Assembly: GCA_945865665.1 (NCBI GenBank)
Contig: CAMBEE010000011.1
Coordinates: 1-49,878 of the forward strand
Direction of reading: 5' to 3'
Source of the DNA: an uncultured Clostridium sp.
GTDB lineage: Bacteria; Bacillota; Clostridia; TANB77; CAG-508
DNA length: 49,878 nt
Shown in pieces: positions 23,478 to 30,822 of the stretch (positions within the stretch are counted from its first letter, which is position 1; each line of letters starts with the position of its first letter). Made by a program: the position numbers and the translations under genes. The notes beneath the pieces were generated by a model. That model saw nothing but the letters and a program-made list of their open reading frames with translations, was not told the DNA's origin and searched no databases.

Positions 23478-23839
23478 TATCCCCTCCATAGAAGTTGTAT
23501 AATGTCTTTTGCTTTTGCTATAACATACATGCCAATAGCACCAAGAATATACACCATAGCTTTTTCTGAAAATTTCATCATTCTTTTAGCACTTTTATCC
23601 TCAAGTGCTTCGACACGCTTAGTAATATCATCCACACGTGCGTGGCACTTGCTTGCTTTGTTTTCAGTAGAAGCTAAATCTTTTTTAAGTAAAATTACTT
23701 CAGCTTCCATTTTAGACAGTGTGTCTATCTTTGAATTAACAATATCCACACTGTCTTGTAATGTCACAATCTTTTCAGTAAGAGTTGCTATATTTTTAAC
23801 CAGTTGCACAATATGCTCTGTCTGAGCTTCAGATGTCAT
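23477..23839 (-). CDS. Coiled-coil protein with C-terminal membrane anchor (XhlA-like lysis accessory)
   Basis: The protein has 120 aa; the ATG follows GGTGGTG. Residues about 5-90 are a heptad coiled coil (IVQLVKNIATLTEKIVTLQDSV ... VDDITKRVEALEDK). Residues about 95-113 form a single membrane helix (KAMVYILGAIGMYVIA). Haemolysin XhlA-type proteins have this layout and pair with a holin, as here. The next gene starts on the stop of this one. It may anchor or time the holin. Confidence 0.55.
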   Translation of the reverse strand: MTSEAQTEHIVQLVKNIATLTEKIVTLQDSVDIVNSKIDTLSKMEAEVILLKKDLASTENKASKCHARVDDITKRVEALEDKSAKRMMKFSEKAMVYILGAIGMYVIAKAKDIIQLLWRG

Positions 23840-23841
23840 TA

Positions 23842-24531
23842 TTAATCACCACCAACTTTATTAAATTCAGCTACATACACACACTTTTCTTCACCTTTTG
23901 CAAGTGGTGTAACTTTTATGTTAGCTTGTTTTGCAGTAGATACTTCAACTCCGTTTCGTGTCCATTTAGAAAAGGTGTATTGTGCATTATCTACAGCAAG
24001 CATAACTAAAGTTTCTCCCGGTTTTATTTTTCCACTTGGTGGGAATGCAACACATCCTGTTCCTGTAGCTTCACTAGGGGTAACAGAAGTAGTCCAATTA
24101 ACATCAGCTTCTTCAAAATTAGCTGTAAATACGACTGTATCTTCTGATTCTGCAAGCTCTGTCATAGTGTACAAGAAATCAGCTTCCTTTGAAATTTCAG
24201 TTCCATTACGTTCCCAGTTGACAAACTGGTAGTTTCTGTCTGGAATTGCTTTAAGTTGTATCTGGTCTCCAACGTGTATTTTACCATTAGAAGGTGTAGC
24301 CAAAGACAAAGAACCACCTTCAGCTCCTACAGCAGTGAACAACACTTCTGTAGGAGCTTCTTCTACCAGAGTATCAACTCCTTCTTTTACCATGAATGTT
24401 TGTATTACAGGAGAATCTGTTTCTTTTTTAGTCATGTTTTGCAATGCTTGAATTAGATTTTCAGCATTAATATGCTCGGTTACCCCGTCTTTATATGTAA
24501 TTCTGTATGCATTGTATTTTTTAATCTGCAT
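23842..24531 (-). CDS. Surface/adhesin-like protein with two beta-repeat (InlB B-like) domains
   Basis: The protein has 229 aa; the ATG follows GGAGG in a leader that carries handle copy 6. The N-terminal 75 residues form a small domain beginning MQIKKYNAYRITYKDG. Two about 70-residue repeats follow. Each has a GxxLxxxPSGKI strand, a GDQIQLKAIPDRNYQFVNWERNG or GETLVMLAVDNAQYTFSKWTRNG core, and a closing FTANFE or YVAEFN strand. This is the bacterial repeat / InlB B-repeat pattern. Such domains are common on secreted and surface proteins. It could be a virion surface decoration or a tail-associated binder. Its place in the lysis operon is odd. Confidence 0.6.
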   Translation of the reverse strand: MQIKKYNAYRITYKDGVTEHINAENLIQALQNMTKKETDSPVIQTFMVKEGVDTLVEEAPTEVLFTAVGAEGGSLSLATPSNGKIHVGDQIQLKAIPDRNYQFVNWERNGTEISKEADFLYTMTELAESEDTVVFTANFEEADVNWTTSVTPSEATGTGCVAFPPSGKIKPGETLVMLAVDNAQYTFSKWTRNGVEVSTAKQANIKVTPLAKGEEKCVYVAEFNKVGGD

Positions 24532-24547
24532 TTATATTACCTCCGCA

Positions 24548-24566
24548 ATCTACTATAGTAGAAATT
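24548..24566 (-). repeat. Cas12a crRNA-handle-like hairpin, copy 6
   Basis: Read on the - strand: AATTTCTAC-TATA-GTAGAT, a full 19-nt match outside the loop. It lies 15 nt after the stop of the peptidase gene and is followed by TGCGGAGG, the SD for the 23842-24531 gene. Orientation follows transcription. Confidence 0.9.
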
Positions 24567-24581
24567 TTACTCACCGCACAA

Positions 24582-25037
24582 TTAATAATACCATCTTGTA
24601 GTTTTTAAGGCACCATATTTTACCGTATTGGAATCTACAAGAGGGTCAAAAATTACATTTTTGTTTTTATCTAACACAACAAAATGACTTCCTTTCCAAA
24701 AGTACATACCAAAAACATACTTTACATTTTCTGGAATTTCTCTTATTGCATCATGGTGTACACCGTCATATACAACATCGAGATTGAATAATCTTGCCAA
24801 TCTGTTGTGATCTAAAACTTCAGCTTCTCCTGCATTGTCATAATCTCCGTCTTTGTTTAAATCTCCAGATATGATGTTGCTATTTATAGCATCTAGAAAT
24901 ATAAAGTTAAGCTGATTACAGCCTGCTTCTCCTTCAAATTTAAGTGGTGATACATAAGCAAAGCACAGAAAAAGACATCCGTAGTCTCTAATTACTCTTA
25001 ATAATCTTTTATCTTTTTGATTAATGTTTATTAACAA
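24582..25037 (-). CDS. Papain/C39-like peptidase (possible endolysin), DUF261-like
   Basis: The protein has 151 aa if it starts at TTG 25037, 8 nt after AGAGGTGG; a GTG at 25046 overlaps that SD. Near the N-terminus DYGCLFLC supplies a candidate catalytic Cys (C21). Near residue 117 GSHFVVLD supplies His, and VIFDPL supplies Asp. This Cys-His-Asp order with DPL is the C39/NlpC-like pattern. A central DLNKDGDYDNAGE is an EF-hand/dockerin-like Ca loop. It sits next to holin and spanin genes, so a cell-wall hydrolase is the best guess. An alternative is a proteolytic processing enzyme. Confidence 0.5.
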   Translation of the reverse strand: MLININQKDKRLLRVIRDYGCLFLCFAYVSPLKFEGEAGCNQLNFIFLDAINSNIISGDLNKDGDYDNAGEAEVLDHNRLARLFNLDVVYDGVHHDAIREIPENVKYVFGMYFWKGSHFVVLDKNKNVIFDPLVDSNTVKYGALKTTRWYY

Positions 25038-25040
25038 AAT

Positions 25041-25076
25041 AGCCACCTCTGTAAATATTTTACTACATAGGTGGCT
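25041..25076 (-). promoter_or_regulatory. Hairpin that covers the ribosome site of the peptidase gene
   Basis: AGCCACCT (transcript side 25076-25069) pairs perfectly over 8 bp with AGGTGGCT (25048-25041). The second arm contains the SD AGGTGG and the GTG. The loop is 20 nt. No T-run follows, so SD masking is more likely than termination. Confidence 0.5.
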
Positions 25077-25114
25077 TTATGTCTAGATTATAGGTATAAA
25101 CAGATATTTTTAAT

Positions 25115-25546
25115 TTATTTTAATTCAACAGTAATAATGCCTTCTGCAAGCTTGTTAGCCCAGTTTTCTGGGAACTTACTATAGTACCACTGAGCATTTT
25201 TCTTGTAAATCCTACTTATAATGTTCAATACAAACGAAGGAATACCTACAACTATAAAGTAAAACCAACCAAGTAAAATAGACTGAACAGAATGCCCAAG
25301 CTCATGTTTAATAGTCTCACTTAGCTGATCCTTACCTTTAAGCTTTTTGTCTACAATAATATACTTACCAAGACAAACTGCACTGTTAAACCAATCAGCA
25401 AAGTACACTTTACCATGATACACTTTACCTGTTTTTGTAGTAGCATTAAAGCTTTGTGTATCTTTAATAAGATTACAGATAAGTAAACCTACCAGCATTT
25501 GTGGTAACTGCCACAAATATACAAACAACTTCAAAATTTTTCTCAT
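25115..25546 (-). CDS. Membrane-associated zinc metalloprotease-like protein (HELGH)
   Basis: The protein has 143 aa; the ATG follows AAAGGAG. HELGH lies at about residues 81-85, within TIKHELGHSVQS, the HExxH zinc-metallopeptidase signature. An N-terminal hydrophobic helix (about 8-26) and a second one after the motif (LLGWFYFIVVGIPSFVLNII) flank it. The short family with HExGH followed by a membrane helix and VGIPS occurs in toxin and mobile-element contexts. The third zinc ligand may be in NWANKLAEG or earlier. Handle copy 7 is in its leader. The role is unknown. Confidence 0.55.
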   Translation of the reverse strand: MRKILKLFVYLWQLPQMLVGLLICNLIKDTQSFNATTKTGKVYHGKVYFADWFNSAVCLGKYIIVDKKLKGKDQLSETIKHELGHSVQSILLGWFYFIVVGIPSFVLNIISRIYKKNAQWYYSKFPENWANKLAEGIITVELK

Positions 25547-25572
25547 GTTATTCTCCTTTATCTACTATAATA

Positions 25573-25591
25573 ATCTACTCTAGTAGAAATT
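25573..25591 (-). repeat. Cas12a crRNA-handle-like hairpin, copy 7, with a second GTAGAT downstream
   Basis: Read on the - strand: AATTTCTAC-TAGA-GTAGAT directly after the TAA of the ferritin-like gene. A second TATAGTAGAT occurs 8 nt later (25565-25556), followed by AAAGGAG. The 5' arm TCTAC could pair with either GTAGA, so the leader can form two alternative hairpins. Confidence 0.9.
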
Positions 25592-25888
25592 TTATTCTCC
25601 TTCTATTCCTTGATTTAATTCTACTGTAAAATTATCATCAAGTAAAGACATTATTTGCAGTAGACTTCCCATATGATGAATTTCATCTGTTCTTATTTCT
25701 TTCAAACGTTTTACAATTTCATCACGGCGTTCTAAATTTACAGCTTCTTCAACTGAGGAAATTACTTTCGTGTACAAAGCTATAGCACCGTTTTCATCTG
25801 CCAGTAAACCGTTTATAGTTCCCATCACTTGCTGTTTTCTTTTGTAGTCGATTAAATCTACACTTTCATCTGAATTAATGAGTGCCAT
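25592..25888 (-). CDS. Ferritin-like helical protein
   Basis: The protein has 98 aa and overlaps the upstream gene by 14 nt. Two long helices carry DENGAIALYTKVISSVEEAVN and REIRTDEIHHMGSLLQIM-like segments. An E-x6-Y in the first helix and E-x-x-H in the second match one half of a ferritin/rubrerythrin diiron site. It is short for a ferritin-like domain, so it may dimerise to form the four-helix bundle or may have lost metal. Similar small proteins are seen in phage genomes with no known role. Confidence 0.5.
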   Translation of the reverse strand: MALINSDESVDLIDYKRKQQVMGTINGLLADENGAIALYTKVISSVEEAVNLERRDEIVKRLKEIRTDEIHHMGSLLQIMSLLDDNFTVELNQGIEGE

Positions 25889-26183
25889 TGTTGTTCTCTT
25901 TGCCTTTATTTAAGCTCTTAAAATATTCAAGTGCTTTCTTTTGCTGTTTTTTCTCTATCACTTCCACTATTACATAGTATATAATTATACCAGCAAATAT
26001 AACTGTTGCCATTCCTAAAATCAGAAACCATAAATTAATGCTTGAGTTTACAAAACCAAACAAGTAAGCTACTAGTACTGCTACAGTGAAGGGTATAGGA
26101 CTTATCAGCAAAGAAAGCATAAAAAGTTGTAATGAAGTTACTATAAAAATAACTAGCCTATTTACGATAGTTTTTATTTTCAT
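25875..26183 (-). CDS. Two-helix membrane protein
   Basis: The protein has 102 aa. It has two or three hydrophobic helices: about 8-25 (LVIFIVTSLQLFMLSLLI), 30-47 (FTVAVLVAYLFGFV) and 52-73 (LWFLILGMATVIFAGIIIYYVIV). A basic C-terminal tail follows (EKKQQKKALEYFKSLNKGKE). It is 1 nt after the upstream gene and overlaps the downstream gene, so all three are likely cotranslated. Possible holin-like or exclusion protein. No family recognised. Confidence 0.55.
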   Translation of the reverse strand: MKIKTIVNRLVIFIVTSLQLFMLSLLISPIPFTVAVLVAYLFGFVNSSINLWFLILGMATVIFAGIIIYYVIVEVIEKKQQKKALEYFKSLNKGKENNNGTH

Positions 26184-26184
26184 T

Positions 26185-26466
26185 TTATACTACCTCAAAT
26201 TCAAATGCAAGAGAAGCTTTAAGACCTTCTACCATAGGAAGGAATACATCTATGCATTTAAGACCATATTTTGTCACAATATTGTACTTCCCTGAACTTA
26301 CAGAATTGTAAAGTGCATTTCTGTAACCTTTGTAACGATAATCATCTTGTTCTTCTTGTGCTTTTACCATATCGTATAATGTACGCAATGGTAAGAGCGT
26401 TCCGTCCACCAAATCGTTTTTATTAACTTTAAGTTTAAGTGTTATTGTGTTCTTAATTGTTTTCAT
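26185..26466 (-). CDS. Hypothetical small protein
   Basis: The protein has 93 aa; the ATG follows AAGGAG, in a leader with a clear promoter. Beta-strand N- and C-termini (TIKNTITLKLKVNK; LKASLAFEFEVV) flank a central helical, charged part (LYDMVKAQEEQDDYRYKGYRNALYN). It may be a small regulator or an RNA/DNA-binding accessory. Nothing diagnostic. It is the first gene of a transcription unit that continues into the membrane, ferritin-like and lysis genes. Confidence 0.55.
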   Translation of the reverse strand: MKTIKNTITLKLKVNKNDLVDGTLLPLRTLYDMVKAQEEQDDYRYKGYRNALYNSVSSGKYNIVTKYGLKCIDVFLPMVEGLKASLAFEFEVV

Positions 26467-26485
26467 GTAGTTCTCCTTAATTTGT

Positions 26486-26514
26486 ATTATATTAAATATA
26501 TTTTAATCTGTCAA
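26486..26514 (-). promoter_or_regulatory. Promoter (TTGACA-N17-TATAAT)
   Basis: On the - strand: TTGACA at 26514-26509, 17-nt spacer, TATAAT at 26491-26486. Both boxes are perfect. The -35 overlaps the TGA stop of the upstream gene. It drives the 26185-26466 gene and those after it. Confidence 0.85.
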
Positions 26515-27434
26515 CTCTTTTTAAGCTCAATTAAAGCTGTAAAAGATAAAGGTGATATGATATTGACGAATATTGCAGCTAGTGTAGACATAATAAACTC
26601 AAATATACCACCTTCAATGCCAATTAACCTGCCAAGAAACGTAAATAAACTTTCTTTAACTTTTATTGCATCTTCATTTGTAGCTTGTGGTGTATTAGAT
26701 AATATAACTTGTTGTTCAGTAAGATTTTTTTGCAATTCTTCTTCCAAAGCATTTAGCTCTTTTCTGACTTCTATTGTAGAATAGTCATTTTCTTGTCTGT
26801 AAATGATATCTGCTTTCTTAAAATCAATAGCACTTCTTAAATCATTTTCTTTTGTTTTAAGCATTTCAAGTTCAGCAACAGCAGAATGAATATCCTTATT
26901 TTCTCCAACTATTTCGGCTTCATTGAAATTATACATGTCAAAGAATACTGATACTGTAGTAACCATGGAAAAAACCGTAACCATAATCCAAAGTATCATG
27001 AAAGTAGATGCTATTATGTATCTTTTTTCTTTACTGAATATTACAGAAATTTCAAATGCTGTGCTGTTGTATACGGTAACACTAGCTGACATAAGCCAGC
27101 TAGATATGACGTCTACATAATCAGTAAGATATGTAGCTGTGTGCAAAGTAGATATATACATACTAATAATTACAGTAAAAGCAAGCATTATAATCATAGA
27201 CCACAAAGTCTTTGATGAAGAAGCATTTTTTAATACGAGCTCTCCTGCTTCTTTGAATTTTTCATAATCATAAGTAAGACCAGCTTCCAATCTTTCTTGC
27301 ATTTGCTCATGAGTAGCTTTACCACTATTAAATTCTTGACGTGTAAATACAACACCATTTTCTAACATAAATATATTTTTATCTTCGTTAAAAACATAGC
27401 GTAAGTTGAAAATATTTGAAACTTTCTCTTGCAT
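26511..27434 (-). CDS. Integral membrane protein with coiled coil
   Basis: The protein has 307 aa. The N-terminal soluble part (1 to about 75) is followed by about three membrane helices (about 80-100, 110-130 and 145-170; LWSMIIMLAFTVIISMYIS, YIIASTFMILWIMVTVFSMV). A long coiled coil follows (about 190-255; LEMLKTKENDLRSAIDFKKA), then a final membrane segment (FIMSTLAAIFVNIISPLSF). The layout suggests a phage membrane complex or signalling-type accessory. It lies directly behind the helicase N-half gene (SD overlaps that stop). No catalytic motif and no recognised family. Confidence 0.6.
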   Translation of the reverse strand: MQEKVSNIFNLRYVFNEDKNIFMLENGVVFTRQEFNSGKATHEQMQERLEAGLTYDYEKFKEAGELVLKNASSSKTLWSMIIMLAFTVIISMYISTLHTATYLTDYVDVISSWLMSASVTVYNSTAFEISVIFSKEKRYIIASTFMILWIMVTVFSMVTTVSVFFDMYNFNEAEIVGENKDIHSAVAELEMLKTKENDLRSAIDFKKADIIYRQENDYSTIEVRKELNALEEELQKNLTEQQVILSNTPQATNEDAIKVKESLFTFLGRLIGIEGGIFEFIMSTLAAIFVNIISPLSFTALIELKKS

Positions 27435-27439
27435 TTTAT

Positions 27440-27757
27440 TTAATCCTTTATTTTAAGAAATTCTTCAAGCATTTTATTAAATTTAACTTGTCTTTTCTTT
27501 TTGTTTGTTGCAACTAGCACATTAAAGTTTTCCCTTTTAATGCCATCCTCAAAATCTTTTTCAGAAAAATTTTCAGCTTCTTCTTTCCACTGCTCACATA
27601 AATCTTGTGGTGCAATAACAAGTACAGGTCTGTCTTTAATTCTAGCAAGTTCTAAAGCTGTAATAGTTTTACCCATACCCATATCGAAAACTAATCCAAA
27701 AGATTTTTTATCTTTGCATTCTCTAATTGAATACTTTTGATGTTGCCAAAATTTCAT
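27440..27757 (-). CDS. SNF2-type helicase, N-terminal half (motif I) encoded as a separate gene
   Basis: The protein has 105 aa; the ATG follows GAGGAG and overlaps the upstream stop (ATGA). It begins KFWQHQKYSI (Q-like motif). The Walker A DMGMGKT lies at about 25-31, then PVLVIAPQDLCEQWKEE (motif Ia). It ends after FNVLVATNKKKRQVKFNKML. It contains no DEAD box or helicase C domain. Those lie in the 28010-29383 product, which begins exactly where this one ends in a normal SNF2 order. So this is half of a split enzyme, located downstream of its other half in the same operon. Confidence 0.75.
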   Translation of the reverse strand: MKFWQHQKYSIRECKDKKSFGLVFDMGMGKTITALELARIKDRPVLVIAPQDLCEQWKEEAENFSEKDFEDGIKRENFNVLVATNKKKRQVKFNKMLEEFLKIKD

Positions 27758-28008
27758 AAGTACTCCTCGTTTTCAGCAATTATTTCTTCCATAAGTCTAG
27801 TTCCTTTAGCATCTTCAAAGAAAGACCTATGTGTTATCTTTTGTTTTTTCTTAAACACTGTAGTAACTTCTTTTGATTTTTCTATTGCTTCAATCAATTC
27901 TAAGTTTCTTAACTCAGCATTATATTGAGCATCTTCCCACTCTCTTGCTTTGCAGTTATCGTCCATAATTGATAAAAGCAATAAAATAACTATGATAGCT
28001 ACAATCAT
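27754..28008 (-). CDS. Small membrane-anchored protein between the two helicase halves
   Basis: The protein has 84 aa from the ATG at 28008 (SD AAGGAG); the longer frame from 28023 contains the SD in its codons. An N-terminal membrane helix (IVAIIVILLLLSIM) is followed by a Cys and a charged helical tail (REWEDAQYNAELRNLELIEAIEKS). It could be a signal-anchored or lipoprotein-like peptide, but DDNC is not a good lipobox. It is coupled on both sides to the helicase half genes. The reason for this placement is unknown. Confidence 0.55.
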   Translation of the reverse strand: MIVAIIVILLLLSIMDDNCKAREWEDAQYNAELRNLELIEAIEKSKEVTTVFKKKQKITHRSFFEDAKGTRLMEEIIAENEEYL

Positions 28009-28009
28009 T

Positions 28010-29383
28010 TTACTCTCCTTCATACATGAATAATGTAGTATCTACAGCTCCAGAGTTTATGAGTTGTTTTCCCTCTTTAAGAGCATGCATAACTTTTTGT
28101 TCACAAGTTCCTTCCATTGTAATATCAATGATAAACTTAGAGTTTTTAATCTCGCCTCTATATATTCTGTCCTCGGATTGTGCTCTAAGCTCTGAAGAAT
28201 AGCTGTTGCAAACGTATATTGCATAATTAGCATCTTTAAGTCCGTCTAATCCGTAAGAAGCTGAAGCTTGGTTAGCAATTAAAAACTGTACAGTTTTGTT
28301 CTTAAATCCGTTGTAGTACTCGTCTCTTTGATTTCTGTTTACTTTACCGTCATATACTCCGACTTTATATCCTTTTGTTTGTAATGTGTTAAATATTTCA
28401 TAAAGCAAAGAAGACCTACTGCACCATATTACAGCTTGTTCATTTCCTATTTGCTCTATAACTTCTAATAAAGCAGTTAATTTAGGATTTTCTTTGAGTT
28501 TTTTAAGTACTATTTTTTTAGATACTTCTTTATTTTCTTCATCTTCAGTTATTTCCTCTTCAGTTACTTCGGTAGTTACTTCTTTATTTTCTTCTACTTC
28601 AGGTTCTTCTACAGGTTCAAATCCATTACAGATATCCTGAAATCTATGGTATAAAGTTAAAGCGTTATTACCTACTACAACATTATCTGTACAATGCAGG
28701 TTTTGAAGCTGTAGATACAGCTTTTTTTGTTCTTCTGATAATTGAATTTTAATTTCAGAGTACACTTTAGGTGGTAAATCTGCTACTTGATCTTTTGTAA
28801 ATCTGTAAATAAGACCTTCAAGACGCTTCCAAAGTTTATCAATATTTTTTCTTGTTGTGAAATCTGGACTTTTAATAATTGCAACACAAGAATCTTTACT
28901 TATTCCGTAAGTTCTGTAAGCATAGTCCATAGCTCCAGCTAACTTTGTAACGTCGTTTTTACAAGCAACTAGTTTGTTTCTTACTCTACGATAAACTTCT
29001 GGAGTAATTAAAGCTCTTACTGTTTTTTTTCTGTTTAAGTGCATATTCATTTTAATTTCATACTTTTCGCTAAACTCATACATACCTTCGGTGAAAAAGT
29101 CGTCTTGTAAGAACTTTACTTGATCATAAGCATTCATTGGAGAAGTTGACATGAATGTACCTGTTAAGATACATCGTGCACCAATATTATTAAGACGGAG
29201 AATAGATTGTGTTCTTTGACTTTTACAGGTGTCATCTTTTACAGGAGTATTTGTTTTTATTCTTGAGCTTTCATCTAGAATAATGAAAGGTTCTTTTTCA
29301 CATGAATCTAAATACTTTTTCACTATTTCAGGTACTTGTCCTTTTTGAAACATTTCAAGAGATACAATTAACATTCTTTGCAT
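28010..29383 (-). CDS. SNF2-type helicase, C-terminal part (motifs II-VI)
   Basis: The protein has 457 aa; the ATG is 9 nt after GAAGGA. It starts at motif Ib level (RMLIVSLEMF). It then has the DEAH-equivalent DESSRIK (37-43), ILTGT (motif III), a long insert, and the helicase C domain. That domain has AVIWCSRSSLLYEIFNTL (motif IV), VGVYDGKVNRNQRDE, FLIANQASASYGLDG (motif V) and SEDRIYRG (motif VI, QSEDRIYR). No Walker A is present. An acidic low-complexity stretch of V/T/E residues (about 250-275) lies between domains. With the 27440-27757 product it would make one complete ATPase, probably DNA-translocating in replication or host takeover. Confidence 0.8.
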   Translation of the reverse strand: MQRMLIVSLEMFQKGQVPEIVKKYLDSCEKEPFIILDESSRIKTNTPVKDDTCKSQRTQSILRLNNIGARCILTGTFMSTSPMNAYDQVKFLQDDFFTEGMYEFSEKYEIKMNMHLNRKKTVRALITPEVYRRVRNKLVACKNDVTKLAGAMDYAYRTYGISKDSCVAIIKSPDFTTRKNIDKLWKRLEGLIYRFTKDQVADLPPKVYSEIKIQLSEEQKKLYLQLQNLHCTDNVVVGNNALTLYHRFQDICNGFEPVEEPEVEENKEVTTEVTEEEITEDEENKEVSKKIVLKKLKENPKLTALLEVIEQIGNEQAVIWCSRSSLLYEIFNTLQTKGYKVGVYDGKVNRNQRDEYYNGFKNKTVQFLIANQASASYGLDGLKDANYAIYVCNSYSSELRAQSEDRIYRGEIKNSKFIIDITMEGTCEQKVMHALKEGKQLINSGAVDTTLFMYEGE

Positions 29384-29389
29384 TTTATT

Positions 29390-29809
29390 TTATCCTTCTA
29401 CACTTTTAATAAAATTTGATACCGGTAATTTAACTTTTCCATTGTCACTTATTTTATACCTGCCTTTTTCCGTAAAAAGTTCACAAGCTTGTATTATATG
29501 ATAATTATTAAATCTGATATCTAAAGCTATAATTTCAATATCGAGTTCTTTGTTTGCTTTATAGAAAGCTGGTTGTGTAGGTTGAAATTTAATAACACCT
29601 TGCTTGTTAGAATACTTAAATTCATATAAAGCAGCTTTATTTTCGTTTGTAATTGCTAAAACATCTGGAAAACCAAGTACTGTCTCTTCTGTTTCTATTT
29701 CAAATATACCTAAAAATGATTTAGTCCCTTTTAGTACTTCTATCATGTATCTTTTGAATTCTTTCTCATTTTTAAGATTTTTCTTGTTTAGTGGTAATAT
29801 TATAGCCAT
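29390..29809 (-). CDS. PD-(D/E)XK nuclease, VRR-NUC-like
   Basis: The protein has 139 aa; the ATG follows AAGGAG. The core is GFPDVLAI, about 10 residues, then ALYEFKYSNKQG. This is the PD-(D/E)xK motif with P-D and E-x-K, and an upstream Glu lies in IFEIETEE. Stand-alone VRR-NUC-like proteins commonly sit next to SNF2 helicases in phages, as here, and may form a structure-specific nuclease-helicase pair. It is 6 nt upstream of the helicase C-half gene. Promoter and terminator upstream are clear. Confidence 0.75.
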   Translation of the reverse strand: MAIILPLNKKNLKNEKEFKRYMIEVLKGTKSFLGIFEIETEETVLGFPDVLAITNENKAALYEFKYSNKQGVIKFQPTQPAFYKANKELDIEIIALDIRFNNYHIIQACELFTEKGRYKISDNGKVKLPVSNFIKSVEG

Positions 29810-29829
29810 GCTTAACTCCTTACTTTTAT

Positions 29830-29858
29830 AGTATATTATACTTATTATATTATGTCAA
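29830..29858 (-). promoter_or_regulatory. Promoter (TTGACA-N17-TATACT)
   Basis: On the - strand: TTGACA at 29858-29853, 17 nt, TATACT at 29835-29830. It lies just behind the 29866-29891 terminator and drives the nuclease-helicase operon. Confidence 0.85.
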
Positions 29859-29865
29859 GTAAAAT

Positions 29866-29891
29866 AAAAGAGAGCTATCAAGCTCTCTTTT
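29866..29891 (-). terminator. Terminator after the MazG-like gene
   Basis: A perfect 11-bp stem, AAAAGAGAGCT / AGCTCTCTTTT, has a 4-nt loop and starts 4 nt after the MazG-like stop. The flanking A and T runs make it work on either strand. Confidence 0.85.
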
Positions 29892-29895
29892 ATAC

Positions 29896-30285
29896 TTATC
29901 TGTTATCTCCAGAGCCGTTTATTTTACCTCTTTTAAGCCTTGAGGCAAGCTTTTCAATATTCACATGTGCTACATGTTGCAAAGAACAATCAAGTCTTTG
30001 TGCAATTTCGCTTACCATCCATAAAACATCTCCAAGTTCTTTTACAATCTCGTTTTTGTCTTCTTGAGTTATAACTCCCTTTTTATCTCTGATTATTTTT
30101 GCAAACTTCCCAGCAACTTCACCTGCTTCTTCTGTTAATCCCATTACAGGATATTCAAGTCCAGAATCTTCAAATTTTAATTCTTCGTCAAAACCTTTAA
30201 TTTCCTTATCGTTATAGTTAGCAAATTCGTGTGCTTTTGCTTGATAAGTATAAAAATCCCAAGGCAATACACTGTTAAAACCCAT
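29896..30285 (-). CDS. MazG-like nucleotide pyrophosphohydrolase
   Basis: The protein has 129 aa from the ATG at 30285 (SD AAGGAG); the longer frame lacks a ribosome site. The segment GLTEEAGEVAGKFAKII (EExxE) followed about 25 residues later by EIVKELGDVLWMVSEIA (ExxD) is the metal-binding core of MazG. The four-helix layout and size fit the single-domain phage form. It would hydrolyse (d)NTPs or (p)ppGpp-type nucleotides and adjust nucleotide pools. Neighbours include Nmad-like and ThyX-like genes, so a role in nucleotide supply or modification is likely. Confidence 0.85.
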   Translation of the reverse strand: MGFNSVLPWDFYTYQAKAHEFANYNDKEIKGFDEELKFEDSGLEYPVMGLTEEAGEVAGKFAKIIRDKKGVITQEDKNEIVKELGDVLWMVSEIAQRLDCSLQHVAHVNIEKLASRLKRGKINGSGDNR

Positions 30286-30310
30286 CTTAATCTCCTTATA
30301 TATTTTCATC

Positions 30311-30811
30311 TTAATCTATCTGATTCAAAATATCAGTTTCAGTACAACCTAGCTGAATTAAGAACAAAACAAGATAACCTATTAAGTCTGTTACGTCATT
30401 AATTCTTATCTTATCACTGTTTTTAATTCTACTCAATTTGTCATCTAACCTTGCTGGTATATCAGATTCTTCTTTGTCCTTTTTGCAGAATACTCTCATA
30501 GGATCAAGAATAGAGTTGCCATAACGACTATTTTTAACTATCAATAACTGTTTTATAACCTCTAAGATTCTAACTATTTTTTCTTGTGATTCTGGCATTT
30601 TAGTATCATTATCTATTGATTTACCATCATCAACTGCCTTAAACACTGCATATTCTTTTAGAAAAGAAAGTGCTTTTTTACTTCTTAGTGTGCATCCAAC
30701 ATCAGAATTAAACACACATTCAGAACAAATTGCATCTAAAAAACAAGCATAAAAATCACTTTTTTTAAAATCGTTAATTTCCTTGTTGGTTCCTTCAACA
30801 ATTACTTTCAT
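30311..30811 (-). CDS. Nmad/DUF1599-like nucleotide-modification-associated protein
   Basis: The protein has 166 aa; the ATG follows AAGGAGG. The C-terminal half has KNSRYGNSILDPMRVF, then DIPARLDDKLSRIKNSDK, then NDVTDLIGYLVLFLIQL. This is the KN..YG / R.DDK..RI / D..GY pattern of the Nmad1 (DUF1599) family, found with enzymes of DNA base modification. The N-terminal 75 residues hold four Cys (CFLDAICSECVFNSDVGC), perhaps a metal site. It lies between MazG-like and ThyX-like genes. Confidence 0.65.
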   Translation of the reverse strand: MKVIVEGTNKEINDFKKSDFYACFLDAICSECVFNSDVGCTLRSKKALSFLKEYAVFKAVDDGKSIDNDTKMPESQEKIVRILEVIKQLLIVKNSRYGNSILDPMRVFCKKDKEESDIPARLDDKLSRIKNSDKIRINDVTDLIGYLVLFLIQLGCTETDILNQID

Positions 30812-30822
30812 TTTATACCTCC

